From CAWATZ01 sp963784995 (GTDB lineage Bacteria > Planctomycetota > Planctomycetia > Gemmatales > Gemmataceae), in the NCBI GenBank assembly GCA_963784995.1, contig CAWATZ010000008.1, positions 124,001 to 188,000 on the forward strand: DNA of 64,000 nucleotides, read 5' to 3'. The notes beneath the pieces were generated by a model. The model made no database searches and was not told the origin of the DNA. It saw only the letters and a program-made list of their open reading frames with translations. The position numbers and the translations under genes were made by a program. Below are positions 7,914 through 16,632 of the stretch, in pieces (the first letter of the stretch is position 1; every line of letters begins with the position of its first letter).

Positions 7914-8432
7914 CAGGCCTGTGGTCAGAGAATCGATCGCCAGGTGATGGCGGATGCAGTTGATGGCCCGCTGGTAGGCACGGGCCAGGTCTTCCTCCGG
8001 GTTCGGGGGGGTGTCCAGGACGGCAGGCGGGCAGGCCGGTCGTTCCTCGACCGGCTCACTCAGCGCCAGCAGGGTCTGGTTGAAGCGATCCACCGCGGCT
8101 TTGACCTTCGAGGGCAGGACAATCAACGCCCGATTGACCGTCCCGCTAAAGCGCTCGTGCTCCTCCCGCAAGGCAGTGCGAAAGCGCATGCGGGCTTCCT
8201 CTCCCTTGAGCCAGGGGCTGCTGACTGCGAGGAGGTTCTGTGCGGCCGTGAACAGGTTCGACATCGACTCGGCAATGTCGAAATAGGCGTCCATCTGCTT
8301 GCCGTAGACCACCTGGCGGAACTGGTTGTGCCGGCTCTTGTAGGTGAAGTAGACCGACAGACCCGCCACCAGGGCGCCCATCAGGCCGACGGCGCTGGAC
8401 ATGATCTGGGCCAGGTTGGATAGGTCGGACAT
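7818..8432 (-). CDS. Hypothetical membrane-anchored protein (gene B2)
   Basis: A 204-residue protein with one N-terminal transmembrane helix (about residues 9-30, IMSSAVGLMGALVAGLSVYF). A soluble, mostly helical region follows (NQFRQVVYGKQMDAYFDIAESM, LREEHERFSGTVNRALIVL). The C-terminal tail EMGIGNESVMLKGF is duplicated as a fragment at 6089-6190. The ATG at 8432 follows GGAGGTAACCG, an excellent ribosome site. The layout (short membrane anchor plus coiled helical domain) is seen in many uncharacterised bacterial proteins; no function can be inferred. It is convergent with the A2 remnant. Confidence 0.75.
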   Translation of the reverse strand: MSDLSNLAQIMSSAVGLMGALVAGLSVYFTYKSRHNQFRQVVYGKQMDAYFDIAESMSNLFTAAQNLLAVSSPWLKGEEARMRFRTALREEHERFSGTVNRALIVLPSKVKAAVDRFNQTLLALSEPVEERPACPPAVLDTPPNPEEDLARAYQRAINCIRHHLAIDSLTTGLLREMGIGNESVMLKGFRSGVRPLVPVGQEGT

Positions 8433-8525
8433 CGGTTACCTCCATGCTGGGGGATTCGTAGGAATTATGGACTACGAACGGCGTCAGGCCAAATGCGCAG
8501 CAGATTACCCCCACCTTCAGGCCGC

Positions 8526-9515
8526 TCAGTGCGTCACCTGCCCCTGGACCTGGAAAGCGACCTCGTTGTCTTCCGTCAGGCTGGTGAACAGGCGGACGGT
8601 GCGGTGCAGATTGCCTGCCTGTCCACCCTTCAGACGCACCGACACCACGTGGACCTTCTTCTCGTCCGGGTTGCTTTCCTCCACCTGGATCTGCTCGTCG
8701 CTGCCTTCGATGCTCGTGATCCGGAACGGCTTGACGCCGCGGACAATCACCCGCCGCTCGGCCTCGGTGTTGGTTTTGATCGGGCCCAGGACCACGACCT
8801 CGGGACTGACACTCAGGGCCGACTCGATCTCCACCGTCACCGGGACCCGGATCTGCGGCAAATTGCCGTTGTTGGTCTTCAACCAGATGTCCGAGTACCA
8901 CTTGCCGACCGGCGCGTCGTTGCGCAGGTGGGCCGTGAGCTGGTAGACCGTCACGTTCTTCTTGCGCGAGACTTCCTGCAGGTTGGGCTGGATGTAGTTG
9001 GTCTCGCTGCGGACGTCCGTGATCTGCACCGCATTGTTGCCGTAGAAGGTGATGGTCGTGGCCACCGTGGCCGTCGTCGCCTTGCGCATCTGGCCAAACG
9101 CCAGGGTGTCCGGGCTGAGGTTGAAATCCTCCCGGCAAACGGCCGAGAGCAGCAGGCGCACCTCATCGACCGCGGGGCGACCAAAGACGACGTAGATGGT
9201 CACGCTCTTGGAGCCGCTGAAGCGGGTCGTGTCCATCCGGGCCAGAATGGCGGTCTCTTCCCCGGGCAGCAGCGTGTTCTTCATCGGCTGGGCGGTGACA
9301 CAGCCACAGGAGACGCGCAGCTGGGCGATGCTGATCGGACCGGCCGTGGTGTTCACCAGCCGGAAATGATGGACCAGCGTGGGCCCGCGGGGCACCGAGC
9401 CAAAGTCCTTGGACAGCTCGTCAAACAGGCGATCCGCCCACGTGGCCGCCGTCGCCGGTGCCGCTGCGGCAAAGCCCAGCAGCAGTACAAGACTGTACCG
9501 CAACATGATGTCCAT
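8526..9515 (-). CDS. Secreted DUF1573 (ASH/HYDIN-like) protein
   Basis: A 329-residue protein with a signal peptide (MDIMLRYSLVLLLGFAAAAP). An immunoglobulin-like DUF1573 domain follows, marked by DFGSVPRGPTLVHHFRLVNT and the diagnostic VSCGC motif around residues 60-66. Two more beta-sandwich-like segments follow (VSPDTLAFG-type and SPEVVVLGPI). DUF1573 domains are common in the envelopes of Bacteroidetes and planctomycetes and are thought to mediate protein contacts; no enzymatic role is known. I start at 9515; the ATG at 9506 is an alternative. The frame upstream to 9602 lacks signal-peptide character. It is a single gene, with about 250 bases of noncoding sequence upstream. Confidence 0.85.
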   Translation of the reverse strand: MDIMLRYSLVLLLGFAAAAPATAATWADRLFDELSKDFGSVPRGPTLVHHFRLVNTTAGPISIAQLRVSCGCVTAQPMKNTLLPGEETAILARMDTTRFSGSKSVTIYVVFGRPAVDEVRLLLSAVCREDFNLSPDTLAFGQMRKATTATVATTITFYGNNAVQITDVRSETNYIQPNLQEVSRKKNVTVYQLTAHLRNDAPVGKWYSDIWLKTNNGNLPQIRVPVTVEIESALSVSPEVVVLGPIKTNTEAERRVIVRGVKPFRITSIEGSDEQIQVEESNPDEKKVHVVSVRLKGGQAGNLHRTVRLFTSLTEDNEVAFQVQGQVTH

Positions 9516-9766
9516 TTCCCGCGAAACGCATTCGGGCAGGCCGGCCCGTCCGCCTCTCGCACCTTGGTACTCCTCGGCTCCTCCCGGTAAACGCGCCGGC
9601 ACGGGAGATAAGAGCCATGAGGGATCATTTAAGTTATTGACCCGGAAATGGGGCCTGTCAATGCCGGGGCGCTCTTGACTGGACCATCTGGCTTGACCAG
9701 CTTACGGCACTTCCTCTGCTTTCCGCGCCGCTGCTCTGACCCGTCGTTCCGGGGCAACCCGGAGAA

Positions 9767-10504
9767 TCAGGAGGACACCGGCGTTCGGGCCAGCACGGCC
9801 ACGACCACACAGGCGGCCCCGGCACGCACCAGGGGCCGGGCGGCGTAGCGCAGTGTCGCTCCGGTCGTCATCACGTCGTCAAGCAGCAGAATCCTTCGGC
9901 CCTTCAGATTCAGCCCTTTTCGCACCGCAAAGGCGTTCTTGACGTTGGCCTGCCGATCCGCTGACTTCAAACCAACTTGACGCGGCGTGTGGCGCACCCG
10001 GTACAACCAGGAGCGTTCGCAGGGCAAGCGCAGCTGCCCGGCCAGTTCGCGGGCCAGGGTGGCGACCTGATCGTAGCCGCGCCACAGCCGGCGCAACCAG
10101 TGCGACGGGACCGGCACCACCACGTCCACGTTGAGCGCCTCAAAGCGGGCCCGGTCACGTTCCAGCCACAGCCGGACAATCAGCCGGGCCAGGAACTCAC
10201 CGGAAGGGTTTTTCATCCGCAGCACGAGATCGCGCAGTTTCCCTTCTTCCTTGTAAGGCCCCAATCGCAAGGTCTGCTCGAAAGGAAAGTTCTCTTTGAG
10301 GCAATTGGAACAGCCTTGCGAGAAAGGGCCAATCAGTGCGGCACAGCGGGGACAGACGGGACCGGGATTGGTGAGCAGTTCGCTCCGGCAGGCCTCGCAA
10401 AAGGCGGACTCGATTTCGGGGACGTGCCGGCCGCAGAGGTGGCAGCAGCCCGGGGCGAGCAGTTCTACCAGCCCCCGGCCCAGGAAGTGCCACCAGGACG
10501 TCAT
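9767..10504 (-). CDS. comF: ComF-family phosphoribosyltransferase-like protein
   Basis: A 245-residue protein. The N-terminus has the double zinc-finger typical of ComF (CCHLCGRH...FCEACRSEL...CPRCAA...GCSNCL, residues about 20-75). The C-terminal phosphoribosyltransferase domain has VVVPVPSHWLRRLWRGYDQ and the PRPP-binding LLLDDVMTTGAT motif near 205-216. In naturally competent bacteria ComF supports DNA uptake, and homologues occur widely in non-competent species. Its 5' leader contains the palindrome at 10515-10550, whose edge supplies the GGGAGA ribosome site. The upstream Kdo hydroxylase frame overlaps the first 308 bases in another frame, probably by accident. Confidence 0.9.
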   Translation of the reverse strand: MTSWWHFLGRGLVELLAPGCCHLCGRHVPEIESAFCEACRSELLTNPGPVCPRCAALIGPFSQGCSNCLKENFPFEQTLRLGPYKEEGKLRDLVLRMKNPSGEFLARLIVRLWLERDRARFEALNVDVVVPVPSHWLRRLWRGYDQVATLARELAGQLRLPCERSWLYRVRHTPRQVGLKSADRQANVKNAFAVRKGLNLKGRRILLLDDVMTTGATLRYAARPLVRAGAACVVVAVLARTPVSS

Positions 10505-11450
10505 GGTGCGATTCTCCCGTGGGACGGCTCAGGAGAGCCGTCCCACGGGATGATCGTGCGGCGCGGGGCAGATCCTGGCCAGGCTGCTTGTCCAGCAAAG
10601 CCAGCGGCGAACAGTCCGGACAGACGAGAACGCGCTGCTCCACAAAGAAGGAATGCTCCAGGGCAAACCGGCCGCGCAGCTCGGCGTGCGTCCGGGCGTC
10701 GCTGAACAGCATCCAGGCCGATCCAGGAGGGAAGATCCACAGACGCTTGGGGCAGCGTTCCTGGAAATCGTCACTCTGCTTGAGGGCGTTGTGCAAGCGG
10801 AGCACGTACGTGTCCTGGGGAGAGCGGCGCACCCGGCCCGGCAGGACCAGGTCCAGCAAGCGCCGGCTCAAGGTGCCCAGCCAGGACGTGCGTTCGGCTG
10901 GAGGGATGCCCAGGCGCGATCCGTACCGTTCCAGGACGCGCGGCAGCAGGTCTGACGTGACCCAGACGCGCGGCTCGGTGGGATGGAGATTGGTCCAGAT
11001 GCGCAAGATGCGCCGGCCCTGGGCGGGCCGATTGGGAAAGGCGTCCACGTGCAGCAGGTCGTTTCGCGCCGCGTGCCGCAATGCTCTGGTCGCTTCCTCC
11101 TCGGAGCGGAAGCTGGCCCGGTCGCGCTGGTAACCGCCACGGTAACGGGGCAGGGTGTCATCCAACCACTCCGTCACCGTCCGGGAAAAAGCCGCCAGGA
11201 GGTCCCGCAAGCGCTCCGCCTGCTCTGCCGAGGTCCGGCGGAACCCTCTCACCCGGTTGCGGCTCGGATCGTAGCTGATGTTCTTGTGGGTCAGCCGGCG
11301 GAGTTTCTGCTGCAACAGGAACTGCAGATCCTCACCCTGGGGAAGGGCGAAGGGACATTGCGGGAAGAAGACCAGCTCGCCCTGCTCCAACCGTTCTTCC
11401 AGAGACACTCCGCCAGGGCGGATCTGGGGAGGAAGGGAGTTGCTCGGCAT
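10197..11450 (-). CDS. kdoO: Kdo 3-hydroxylase (KdoO-like), with an abnormal C-terminal extension
   Basis: The N-terminal about 300 residues match Kdo hydroxylases: RLEQGELVFFPQCPFALPQ, KNISYDPSRNRVRGF, LLHVDAFPNRPAQGRRILRI with the iron-binding HxD near residue 131, PPGSAWMLFSDARTHAEL with the distal histidine, then FALEHSFFVE. These are Fe(II)/2-oxoglutarate/O2 enzymes that hydroxylate Kdo in lipopolysaccharide, so the cell should make Kdo-containing LPS. The family normally ends soon after this block, about 10560. Here the palindrome at 10515-10550 sits at that point, translates in frame, and the frame then runs through comF to 10197. The last about 120 residues are therefore probably not native. 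Start at 11450 has a GAGG site. Confidence 0.8.
   Translation of the reverse strand: MPSNSLPPQIRPGGVSLEERLEQGELVFFPQCPFALPQGEDLQFLLQQKLRRLTHKNISYDPSRNRVRGFRRTSAEQAERLRDLLAAFSRTVTEWLDDTLPRYRGGYQRDRASFRSEEEATRALRHAARNDLLHVDAFPNRPAQGRRILRIWTNLHPTEPRVWVTSDLLPRVLERYGSRLGIPPAERTSWLGTLSRRLLDLVLPGRVRRSPQDTYVLRLHNALKQSDDFQERCPKRLWIFPPGSAWMLFSDARTHAELRGRFALEHSFFVEQRVLVCPDCSPLALLDKQPGQDLPRAARSSRGTALLSRPTGESHHDVLVALPGPGAGRTARPGLLPPLRPARPRNRVRLLRGLPERTAHQSRSRLSPLCRTDWPFLARLFQLPQRELSFRADLAIGALQGRRETARSRAADEKPFR
10515..10550. repeat. Palindrome family 1, single hairpin
   Basis: 16-base arms (10515-10530 and 10535-10550) are perfectly complementary around AGGA. The core GGACGGCTC...GAGCCGTCC is shared with the larger elements at 13300-13392 and 45693-45749. 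Confidence 0.9.
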
Positions 11451-11484
11451 GATGCGAGGTCCTCAAGGGATGTGGGTTTCTTCT

Positions 11485-11530
11485 GATTTATCGTTTCGCG
11501 CTGGGCCGATTGAGCGCGAAACGATAAATC
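11485..11530. repeat. 18-bp perfect inverted repeat at the kinase 3' end
   Basis: GATTTATCGTTTCGCGCT (11485-11502) pairs perfectly with 11513-11530 across a 10-base loop. The right arm overlaps the stop codon of the histidine kinase. It is AT-richer than the surroundings and has no T run, so it could be a terminator or a dispersed repeat. Confidence 0.8.
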
Positions 11531-13277
11531 AAGACGCCAGCCGGATCGTGGCCGTCTCGCCCTCGGTCCAGGGAAGGCGCAGCACAAAGCGCGTCGGCTG
11601 GCCCGGCGCGCCCGGCTCCAGGCACACGTCGCCGCCTTGCAGCCGGGCCAGTCTCCAGGCGATCGGCAATCCCAGGCCGCGACCCCGGCCGGCGTTGCGA
11701 CCCGAGAAGAAGGGATCGAACAGGTGCGGCTTGTGGACCGGGTCGGGACCGGGGCCGTTGTCCTCCACCACCACCTCCAGCAGTCTGCCTGGAACCGGTG
11801 GCCGCAGGACGATCCGCGTCCAGCCCTCAGCCGGGGCCGCCTCGATGGCGTTGCGCACCAGACAGCCGAGGGCCACGCGCACCTGGTCGGAATCGATGGA
11901 GACGGTCAGCCGGTCGATCGGAACGTGCAGCTCGATCCGGACGCGGCGCTGCTCCGCCAGTTCCTTGGCGGCCGAGATGGTTTCGCCCAGCAGGCCGGGC
12001 AGGTCAACCACCCGCGTGCTGGGGGCGGTCGGCCGGGCAAACTGCATCAGGTCGCGCAGCAAGTTGTGGACCCGCCGGGTCTGGGCGATGATCGCTTGCA
12101 GGGACTTGCGCACCTCCGGCTGAGCCTGCTCGGCGAACCAGGTGACGTCGTGGCCAAGCAGGTACTGGGCCTGGCCGGAGATCACCGCCAGCGGATTGTT
12201 GATCTCGTGGCCGGCGCCCGCGGCAAACTCCGCCAGCGCTTCCAGCTTGGCGGTCTGCAAGCGCTCCGCCTCGGTATGAACGCGCTCCTGAAGAGCTTGC
12301 TGCAGCTGATCGATTTCCTCTTCAAGACGTTCCCGGCGTGGTCCCGCCCGGAGCCGGGCGTTCTCGGCCGTGACGGCCAGCAACTCCGGCAGCAAAGGCT
12401 GCTGGTAGGGGTCCTGCCAGCCGGTTTCGGTTGCCAGGGCCTGCTCGCATTCCGAGCGGACCCAATCGCCCTCCAGCAACCCGGCCGGTAAGTTCAATGC
12501 GGCCGCGGATTCGCGGGCCTGGACCGGATCGACCAGCCCCAGATCGAAACCCCGGTCGCGGGCCAGGTCGATCGCCACCCGGGTGAGGTGAACCAGGTAA
12601 CCGTCGGTCCCCAGTCCGCGGATCACCGCTTCCGGCAAATCGAGATGGCCGACCAGGGACACCAGCCAGACAGGCAAGCCCCAGGCGCGGGCCAGGCGCC
12701 GGGCCAGGGCCGGGTGCGTGATGCCCCAGACGGCTCCTTGCTGGAGTCGTTGTTCCTGGAAGTTCCCGGTCGAAACCAGTGCCGCATTCACCGCGGCTGG
12801 GTTCACCGAGCAGAGAGCCAGCCAGCCGAGGGGCGCCAGCAGACCGCCGACCCAGGCCTGTTCGGGAGGGCATGGGCTCACGTGCCGGGCCAGGAATCGC
12901 GCCAACCGGGCGCAGACCAAGCTGCAGCGCAGCACGATCCGGCCCGGTTCCTGGGACCAGTTCGCCGTGCCGCAGGGGGACTGCTGCAAGCGGTTCAGGA
13001 TGAATTCGATCAGACCAGGATCCTGGAGGGGGCGTAAGACCCGGGCTGGCCAGGGGATGGTTTCGTCGCCGCCGGGATAGATCGCCAGATGGCGGAGCAG
13101 CAGCAGAACGGCACCGGGATCGGAACAGAGACGCACCCAGGTGGTGGAGGAGAAGGGACGACAGAAGGCGACCAGGGAGTGCGCGCTGGGAGCCAACCAG
13201 GGCAGTTGCGTGACTGCTTCCCGCAAGACCTCCCTGGCAGGGCACGCTGAATCGCCAGGTTCCCTCACGGCACTCAC
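11529..13277 (-). CDS. HDOD-domain sensor histidine kinase
   Basis: A 582-residue soluble kinase. Residues about 20-290 look like an HDOD domain (SLVAFCRPFSSTTWVRLCSDP, GLLAPLGWLALC, HPALARRLARAWGLPVWLVSLVGHLDLPEAV), a module found in bacterial signalling proteins. A coiled linker (RRERLEEEIDQLQQALQERVHTEAERLQ) follows, then HisKA with GHEINNPL (His near 357) and a HATPase_c domain with LGCLVRNAIEAAPAEG (N box), EDNGPGPDP (G1) and GRGRGLGLPIAW (G2). No transmembrane segment is seen, so it is cytosolic. It lies directly downstream of the response regulator gene on the same strand and is its likely partner. A palindrome sits between them, so co-transcription is uncertain. Confidence 0.88.
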   Translation of the reverse strand: MSAVREPGDSACPAREVLREAVTQLPWLAPSAHSLVAFCRPFSSTTWVRLCSDPGAVLLLLRHLAIYPGGDETIPWPARVLRPLQDPGLIEFILNRLQQSPCGTANWSQEPGRIVLRCSLVCARLARFLARHVSPCPPEQAWVGGLLAPLGWLALCSVNPAAVNAALVSTGNFQEQRLQQGAVWGITHPALARRLARAWGLPVWLVSLVGHLDLPEAVIRGLGTDGYLVHLTRVAIDLARDRGFDLGLVDPVQARESAAALNLPAGLLEGDWVRSECEQALATETGWQDPYQQPLLPELLAVTAENARLRAGPRRERLEEEIDQLQQALQERVHTEAERLQTAKLEALAEFAAGAGHEINNPLAVISGQAQYLLGHDVTWFAEQAQPEVRKSLQAIIAQTRRVHNLLRDLMQFARPTAPSTRVVDLPGLLGETISAAKELAEQRRVRIELHVPIDRLTVSIDSDQVRVALGCLVRNAIEAAPAEGWTRIVLRPPVPGRLLEVVVEDNGPGPDPVHKPHLFDPFFSGRNAGRGRGLGLPIAWRLARLQGGDVCLEPGAPGQPTRFVLRLPWTEGETATIRLAS

Positions 13278-13299
13278 TCCTTCCCTGGAACTCGTAACT

Positions 13300-13392
13300 C
13301 GTGATTCGCAACCCGCCGTAGGACGGCTCTCCTGAGCCGTCCGTTTCCAAGACGGCTCAGGAGAGCCGTCCTACGGCGGGTTACGAATCACG
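13300..13392. repeat. Palindrome family 1, double hairpin with 42-bp arms
   Basis: Inner 30-base arms (13312-13341 and 13351-13380) are perfect, with a nine-base loop. The outer 12 bases each side add 11 of 12 matches. Each arm also contains an internal hairpin GACGGCTC-TCCT-GAGCCGTC. It fills the gap between the regulator and kinase genes. Confidence 0.92.
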
Positions 13393-13414
13393 AAGAACGC
13401 ATGAGCAGCCGGCC

Positions 13415-13999
13415 TCAGACGCTGGCCGAGGCGGGCTCCATTTCCAGCAGTCCGCACATCCGATCGATCAGATGCTCCATCTCGAACGGCTTGTGCAGGA
13501 ACTCGTCCGCGCCCGACAGGCGCAGCTCCTGGATCTTGTCTTCCTCGATCATGCCGCTGATGCAGAGGATGCGGACATCCTCCAGGGAGGTGTCGGCGCG
13601 AACCCGATGGCACACTTCCTTACCGTTGATGTCGGGGAGCATCACGTCCAGGACGATCAGGTCCGGACGATACTCCTTGACCAGCATGCCGGCGTCGAAG
13701 CCGTTGCTGGCGATGCGCACCTCGAAGCGGCCGTCCTCTTCGAGCATCTTGGTCATCAGCTCGACCAGGTCGATGTCGTCGTCCACCAGCAGCACCTTGC
13801 GCTTGCCGCTTTCCAGGGCATCGGTGGGGATGCCGTTGTCCTTCATGAACTTGTACAGCGCCTCGCGGGGGATGCGCCGGAACTTGGAGCCGGGCACCCG
13901 AAAGCCCTTGAGCTGGCCATTGTCGAAGCAGCGGATGATGGTCTGCTGGCTGACCTTGCAAATCTTGGCGGCTTCGCCGGTCGTGAATACCGATTTCAT
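13415..13999 (-). CDS. Response regulator with N-terminal excisionase-type HTH
   Basis: A 194-residue protein in reversed domain order. Residues 1-55 (MKSVFTTGEAAKICKVSQQT, CFDNGQLKGFRVPGSKFRRIP) form a MerR/excisionase-like helix-turn-helix. Residues about 73-190 form a receiver domain with LLVDDDIDL (acidic pocket), LIVLDVMLPD (phospho-acceptor Asp near 118), ILCISGM and FLHKPF (conserved lysine). Most regulators put the receiver first. I choose the ATG at 13999, matching the start of the HTH; an in-frame ATG at 14011 is possible. A consensus sigma-70 promoter lies about 340 bases upstream. The likely partner is the HDOD kinase downstream. Confidence 0.9.
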   Translation of the reverse strand: MKSVFTTGEAAKICKVSQQTIIRCFDNGQLKGFRVPGSKFRRIPREALYKFMKDNGIPTDALESGKRKVLLVDDDIDLVELMTKMLEEDGRFEVRIASNGFDAGMLVKEYRPDLIVLDVMLPDINGKEVCHRVRADTSLEDVRILCISGMIEEDKIQELRLSGADEFLHKPFEMEHLIDRMCGLLEMEPASASV

Positions 14000-14065
14000 G
14001 CGTTCGTCCATCCCTTCCTGGCGCGGGGCCAGTCGCACGAGTTGGGGCTGAGATCCTCCGTCCAC

Positions 14066-14570
14066 CAGAGGCGTTCAGCCCGAAGTCTTCCGTGATTACC
14101 TCTTGCCGATCCGTCGAGCAAAGCCTCGGCACAAGCCGATTCGCCAGGCAAACGTGGAACATCCTTGGTTGGTTTGTGCCTCTTCACCCTCCCGATCCCC
14201 TTCCACAGCAACGCAATCCAGTCGTTCCAGCCAGAGGGCAACCAGTCCAGAACGACTTGGGGCTTTCCCTGGGCGGGCTCGGTGGTGGTTGTTGCATCTC
14301 GGAAGGGGTCCTTACCAATCTTACCACCGCAAGTAATTATACTTATCCCCGAATCCCTGTCAACGCGAACCGCCCCGATGTCATCGTCGTAACCTCCTGC
14401 CAATCAATGACTTCCTCCGCAAATCAAAAAATCTTTATCCAGAGGTCAATTATTACTCATGCTGTGCAAAACAGCTCTCTTGACTATCTTTACTACGGTC
14501 GCCGGTTCGCCCCGGGTCTGGCCTCTCTCCTTCTTTTGGCGAATTACCCCGGTTCACTGATCCGATCAAC
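14066..14570. other. Noncoding leader region upstream of the response regulator
   Basis: About 505 bases with no convincing gene. It includes an AT-rich patch (about 14400-14480) and the consensus promoter at 14336-14363 reading towards 13999. The stretch 14012-14330 would be a long untranslated leader or a small RNA; no clear secondary-structure family was recognised. Confidence 0.5.
14336..14363 (-). promoter_or_regulatory. Consensus sigma-70 promoter (TTGACA-16-TATAAT)
   Basis: On the minus strand TTGACA (14358-14363) and TATAAT (14336-14341) are both perfect and 16 bases apart. It is about 330 bases upstream of the response regulator start. Confidence 0.75.
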
Positions 14571-16409
14571 TTACGCCATCTTCCCCTCTTCCAGATAGAT
14601 CAGCACCACGGCCAGGTCGGCGGGGCAGATGCCGCTGATCCGGCTGGCCTGGCCCAGGCTGCTGGGCCGGACCCGGCTCAGTTTCTCGCGGGCCTCGAAC
14701 CGCAGCTGGGGAATGGCCAGGTAATCGAAGCTGGCCGGGATCGGTCGATTCTCCATCTGCTGGAAGCGCTCCACCTGCTGCGCCTGCCGGGCGACGTAGC
14801 CGGAGTACTTGGTTTCCAGCACCACCTGCTCGACCACGTCGGGCTGGGCGTTCCATTCCGCCAGGGCCGGGTGTGCCTCAACCAGCTGCGGCCAATCCAC
14901 TTCCGTCCGCCGCAGCAGCTGTTCCAGGGAGTGGCCGTCGTGGCGGTGCGCCCGCAGACACTCCGTCAAGGCGGCGATGTTCCGTTCCTTGTTCTGGAGG
15001 CGCTGCCAGGCGGAATCCGTAACCACGCCGACCCGGCGGCCCAGCGGCGTCAGCCGGCGGTCGGCGTTGTCGTGGCGCAGCAGCAGCCGATACTCGGCCC
15101 GGCTGGTGAACATCCGGTAGGGCTCATCGACACCGCGCGTGACCAGGTCGTCGATCAGCACGCCCACGTACGCCTGCGAGCGGTTCAGCACCAGGGCCGG
15201 TTCCTGCTTGATCTTGAGGGCGGCGTTGATGCCGGCCAGCAATCCCTGGGCGGCGGCTTCCTCGTAGCCGGTGGTGCCGTTGATCTGCCCGGCGAAGTAG
15301 AGCCCATCGACCAGCTTGGTTTCCAGGGTCGGGTACAGCTGGGTGGGCGGAGCGTAATCGTACTCGACCGCATAGCCCCAGCGCAGCACCTCCGCCTTCT
15401 CCAGACCCGGGATGCGCTGGAGCATGGCCTGCTGCACGTCCTTGGGCAAGCTGGTGCTGATGCCGTTGCAGTAATACTCCAGGGTGTTGCGGCCTTCCGG
15501 CTCCAGGAAAATCTGGTGCCGGTCGCGCTCGGCGAAGCGGACCACCTTGTCCTCGATCGAGGGGCAGTAGCGCGGTCCCCGGCCCTGGATCTGTCCGGAG
15601 TACATCGGGGCCCGGTGCAGGTTGGCTCGGATCAGGTCATGGACCGCCTCGTTGGTGTAGGTGATGTGGCAGCCCATCTGCTCCTGGGTGATGCGCTCGG
15701 TGGCGAAGCTGAACGGCCTGGGGTCCGGGTCGCCCGGCTGCGGCTCGCACCTGGAGAAGTCGATAGTCCGGCCATTGAGCCGGCAGGGTGTGCCGGTCTT
15801 GAAGCGGGCCAGCTGGAAGCCGCACGACGCCAGGCTGTCGCTGAGCGTCTCCGCCGAGCTGTCGCCGGCCCGGCCGCCTCGGGTCTTGGCCTCGCCGGTG
15901 TGCATGATCGCCTTGAGGAACGTGCCCGTGGTCAGCACCACCGCCCGGGTGCGGTACAGGGTGTCCCCACGGGCCACCACGCCGGCGACCCGCTTGCCGG
16001 ACTCGCCGCCGTCCTCCAGCACCAGCCCCTCGACCATTTCCTGGCGGAGGGTCAGGTTGGGCTGGGCCTCGACGGTGTGCTTCATGGTGAACTGGTACAG
16101 CTTCTTGTCGGCCTGGGCGCGGGGAGAGTGCATGGCCGGGCCCTTGGTCCGGTTCAGCATGCGAAACTGGATGGCACTGGCGTCAATGGCCTTGCCCATC
16201 TCTCCTCCCAGGGCATCGATCTCGCGGACAATCTGTCCCTTGGCAACGCCGCCAATGGCGGGGTTGCAGCTCATCTGAGCAACAGCGTCGGCATTCATGG
16301 TCAGAAGGGCCGTCCGCAGGCCCATCCGAGCAGCGGCCAGGGCGGCCTCGACGCCGCTGTGGCCGGCGCCGACGACGACCACATCGAAGTCAAACGTGAG
16401 GGGAAACAT
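14571..16409 (-). CDS. mnmG: tRNA uridine-5-carboxymethylaminomethyl modification enzyme MnmG
   Basis: MnmG (GidA), with MnmE, installs the carboxymethylaminomethyl group on U34 of certain tRNAs. The 612-residue protein has the FAD motif VVVGAGHSGVEAALAAARMG at the N-terminus, the CNPAIGGVAKGQIVREIDALGG signature, TGTFL, FKTGTPCRL, YCPSIEDKV, GQINGTTGYEEAAAQGL and the C-terminal SRISGICPADLAVVLIYLEE helix. Length agrees with the family (about 620-630). I start at the ATG at 16409, immediately before the FAD strand; the frame upstream to 16514 has no family similarity. No mnmE is present in the window. Confidence 0.97.
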   Translation of the reverse strand: MFPLTFDFDVVVVGAGHSGVEAALAAARMGLRTALLTMNADAVAQMSCNPAIGGVAKGQIVREIDALGGEMGKAIDASAIQFRMLNRTKGPAMHSPRAQADKKLYQFTMKHTVEAQPNLTLRQEMVEGLVLEDGGESGKRVAGVVARGDTLYRTRAVVLTTGTFLKAIMHTGEAKTRGGRAGDSSAETLSDSLASCGFQLARFKTGTPCRLNGRTIDFSRCEPQPGDPDPRPFSFATERITQEQMGCHITYTNEAVHDLIRANLHRAPMYSGQIQGRGPRYCPSIEDKVVRFAERDRHQIFLEPEGRNTLEYYCNGISTSLPKDVQQAMLQRIPGLEKAEVLRWGYAVEYDYAPPTQLYPTLETKLVDGLYFAGQINGTTGYEEAAAQGLLAGINAALKIKQEPALVLNRSQAYVGVLIDDLVTRGVDEPYRMFTSRAEYRLLLRHDNADRRLTPLGRRVGVVTDSAWQRLQNKERNIAALTECLRAHRHDGHSLEQLLRRTEVDWPQLVEAHPALAEWNAQPDVVEQVVLETKYSGYVARQAQQVERFQQMENRPIPASFDYLAIPQLRFEAREKLSRVRPSSLGQASRISGICPADLAVVLIYLEEGKMA

Positions 16410-16632
16410 GGTCAGTATCGCTGGGTGCCGGGGTCTCGTCGTCCGGGGGGAATATACCCAAAGAGACCGGACAGGAAAAAGATGGATTGGCGCGAAGGCC
16501 GGATGCCGGCGCATCCTGCTCTTGACAGCAAACCATCTTGCCCATTGTACGCGAAAGGAAGCTGGTCGGGAAAGGATGCGAGCTGCAAGGTCGGGAACGC
16601 CCTCCGTGGCGTTCCGGCAAGATGCGGAAATA

